From positions 1 to 63,343 of the forward strand of contig CANQQT010000006.1 of NCBI GenBank assembly GCA_947626065.1: DNA of 63,343 bases. Reading direction: 5' to 3'. The position numbers and the translations under genes are program-made. The DNA comes from an uncultured Clostridia bacterium (GTDB lineage: Bacteria > Bacillota > Clostridia > Oscillospirales > CAG-272). The notes beneath the pieces were generated by a model. The model was not told the DNA's origin. It worked only from the letters and a program-made list of their open reading frames with translations, and did no database searches. Of this stretch, positions 63,186-63,343 are shown piece after piece; the stretch's first letter is position 1; each line of letters begins with the position of its first letter.

Positions 63186-63343
63186 TTTTCGTTTGCGGTG
63201 TAAAATCTGTGCCGGGTTAATAGCGGTAGATTTATTCATGATTAAGAAATATTAAAATGCCTTCTGCGATGAAAAAATCACCGTAAAAGGCTTTTGGTAT
63301 TATCGGTTACACTTTTGAAATCGACACGAAAGGCCATTTGTGT
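63124..63343. other. Sequence replacing the hsdM core, possibly an insertion-sequence end
   Basis: From about 63124 to the window end there is no methylase similarity, the composition is AT-rich, and TTTGCGGTGTAA occurs twice (63172 and 63192). This looks like the non-coding end of an insertion sequence, but the other end and any transposase are outside the window. Confidence 0.35.

Overview
The window looks like the chromosome of a high-GC, gut-type, Gram-positive anaerobe of the class Clostridia (Bacillota). This is inferred from a type III glutamine synthetase, a T-box leader, a PASTA-domain kinase/PP2C pair, sortase and LPxTG-type surface proteins, a glycyl-radical enzyme with its activase, FeoAB, and cohesin/dockerin modules. 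Many promoters match TTGACA-17-TATAAT exactly. No rRNA operon and no CRISPR array were seen.

Layout. 1-3.7 kb: accessory region with an orphan MuF-C/ADP-ribosyltransferase-like polyvalent protein divergent from a membrane-anchored HTH regulator, a hicB antitoxin gene broken by an ochre codon, and a decayed second copy of the MuF-C domain. 3.7-12.5 kb: housekeeping genes (DUF362 ferredoxin, rlmN, PP2C phosphatase, PASTA kinase, GH43, KtrB/KtrA potassium uptake). 12.8-27.7 kb: a nitrogen-assimilation block containing an Amt-PII fusion and GSIII, divergent and each with a terminator hairpin in its leader, then asparagine synthetase behind an Asn(AAC) T-box, glutamine-dependent NAD synthetase, and gltB-gltD. 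27.9-34.3 kb: a secreted multidomain polymorphic toxin whose AT-rich C-terminus carries a PD-(D/E)XK-type nuclease signature, followed by two candidate immunity genes. 34.4-38.8 kb: a probable operon of a dockerin-bearing repeat protein and a membrane-anchored protein with a cohesin-like domain. 39.3-45.7 kb: a sialidase-like lipoprotein, an IclR regulator, and a glycyl-radical enzyme/activase pair behind three tandem 14-bp repeats. 46-48.5 kb: feoA-feoB. 48.8-59.3 kb: a sortase, a BspA-like leucine-rich lipoprotein and a ~2,460-residue VWA/LPFTG surface protein. 59.7-60.3 kb: a TetR regulator. 61.05 kb to the end: the 3' half of a tRNA-Pro gene that looks like the left attachment site of an integrated element, which carries a Fic protein and a truncated hsdM.

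How the genes work together. The nitrogen block takes up ammonium (Amt-PII), fixes it (GSIII, GltBD) and spends the amide nitrogen (AsnB, NadE); the leader terminators and the T-box suggest that part of its control is at the RNA level. The sortase, LPFTG adhesin, BspA-like protein, cohesin/dockerin pair, sialidase-like lipoprotein and nuclease toxin form a surface and competition arsenal typical of a host-associated anaerobe.

The most unusual large-scale property is that most long non-coding stretches are built from their own tandem-repeat family (units of 15 to 109 bp, two to six copies). Similar short expansions reach into reading frames: the sortase N-terminus, the glycyl-radical enzyme N-terminus and the end of asnB.
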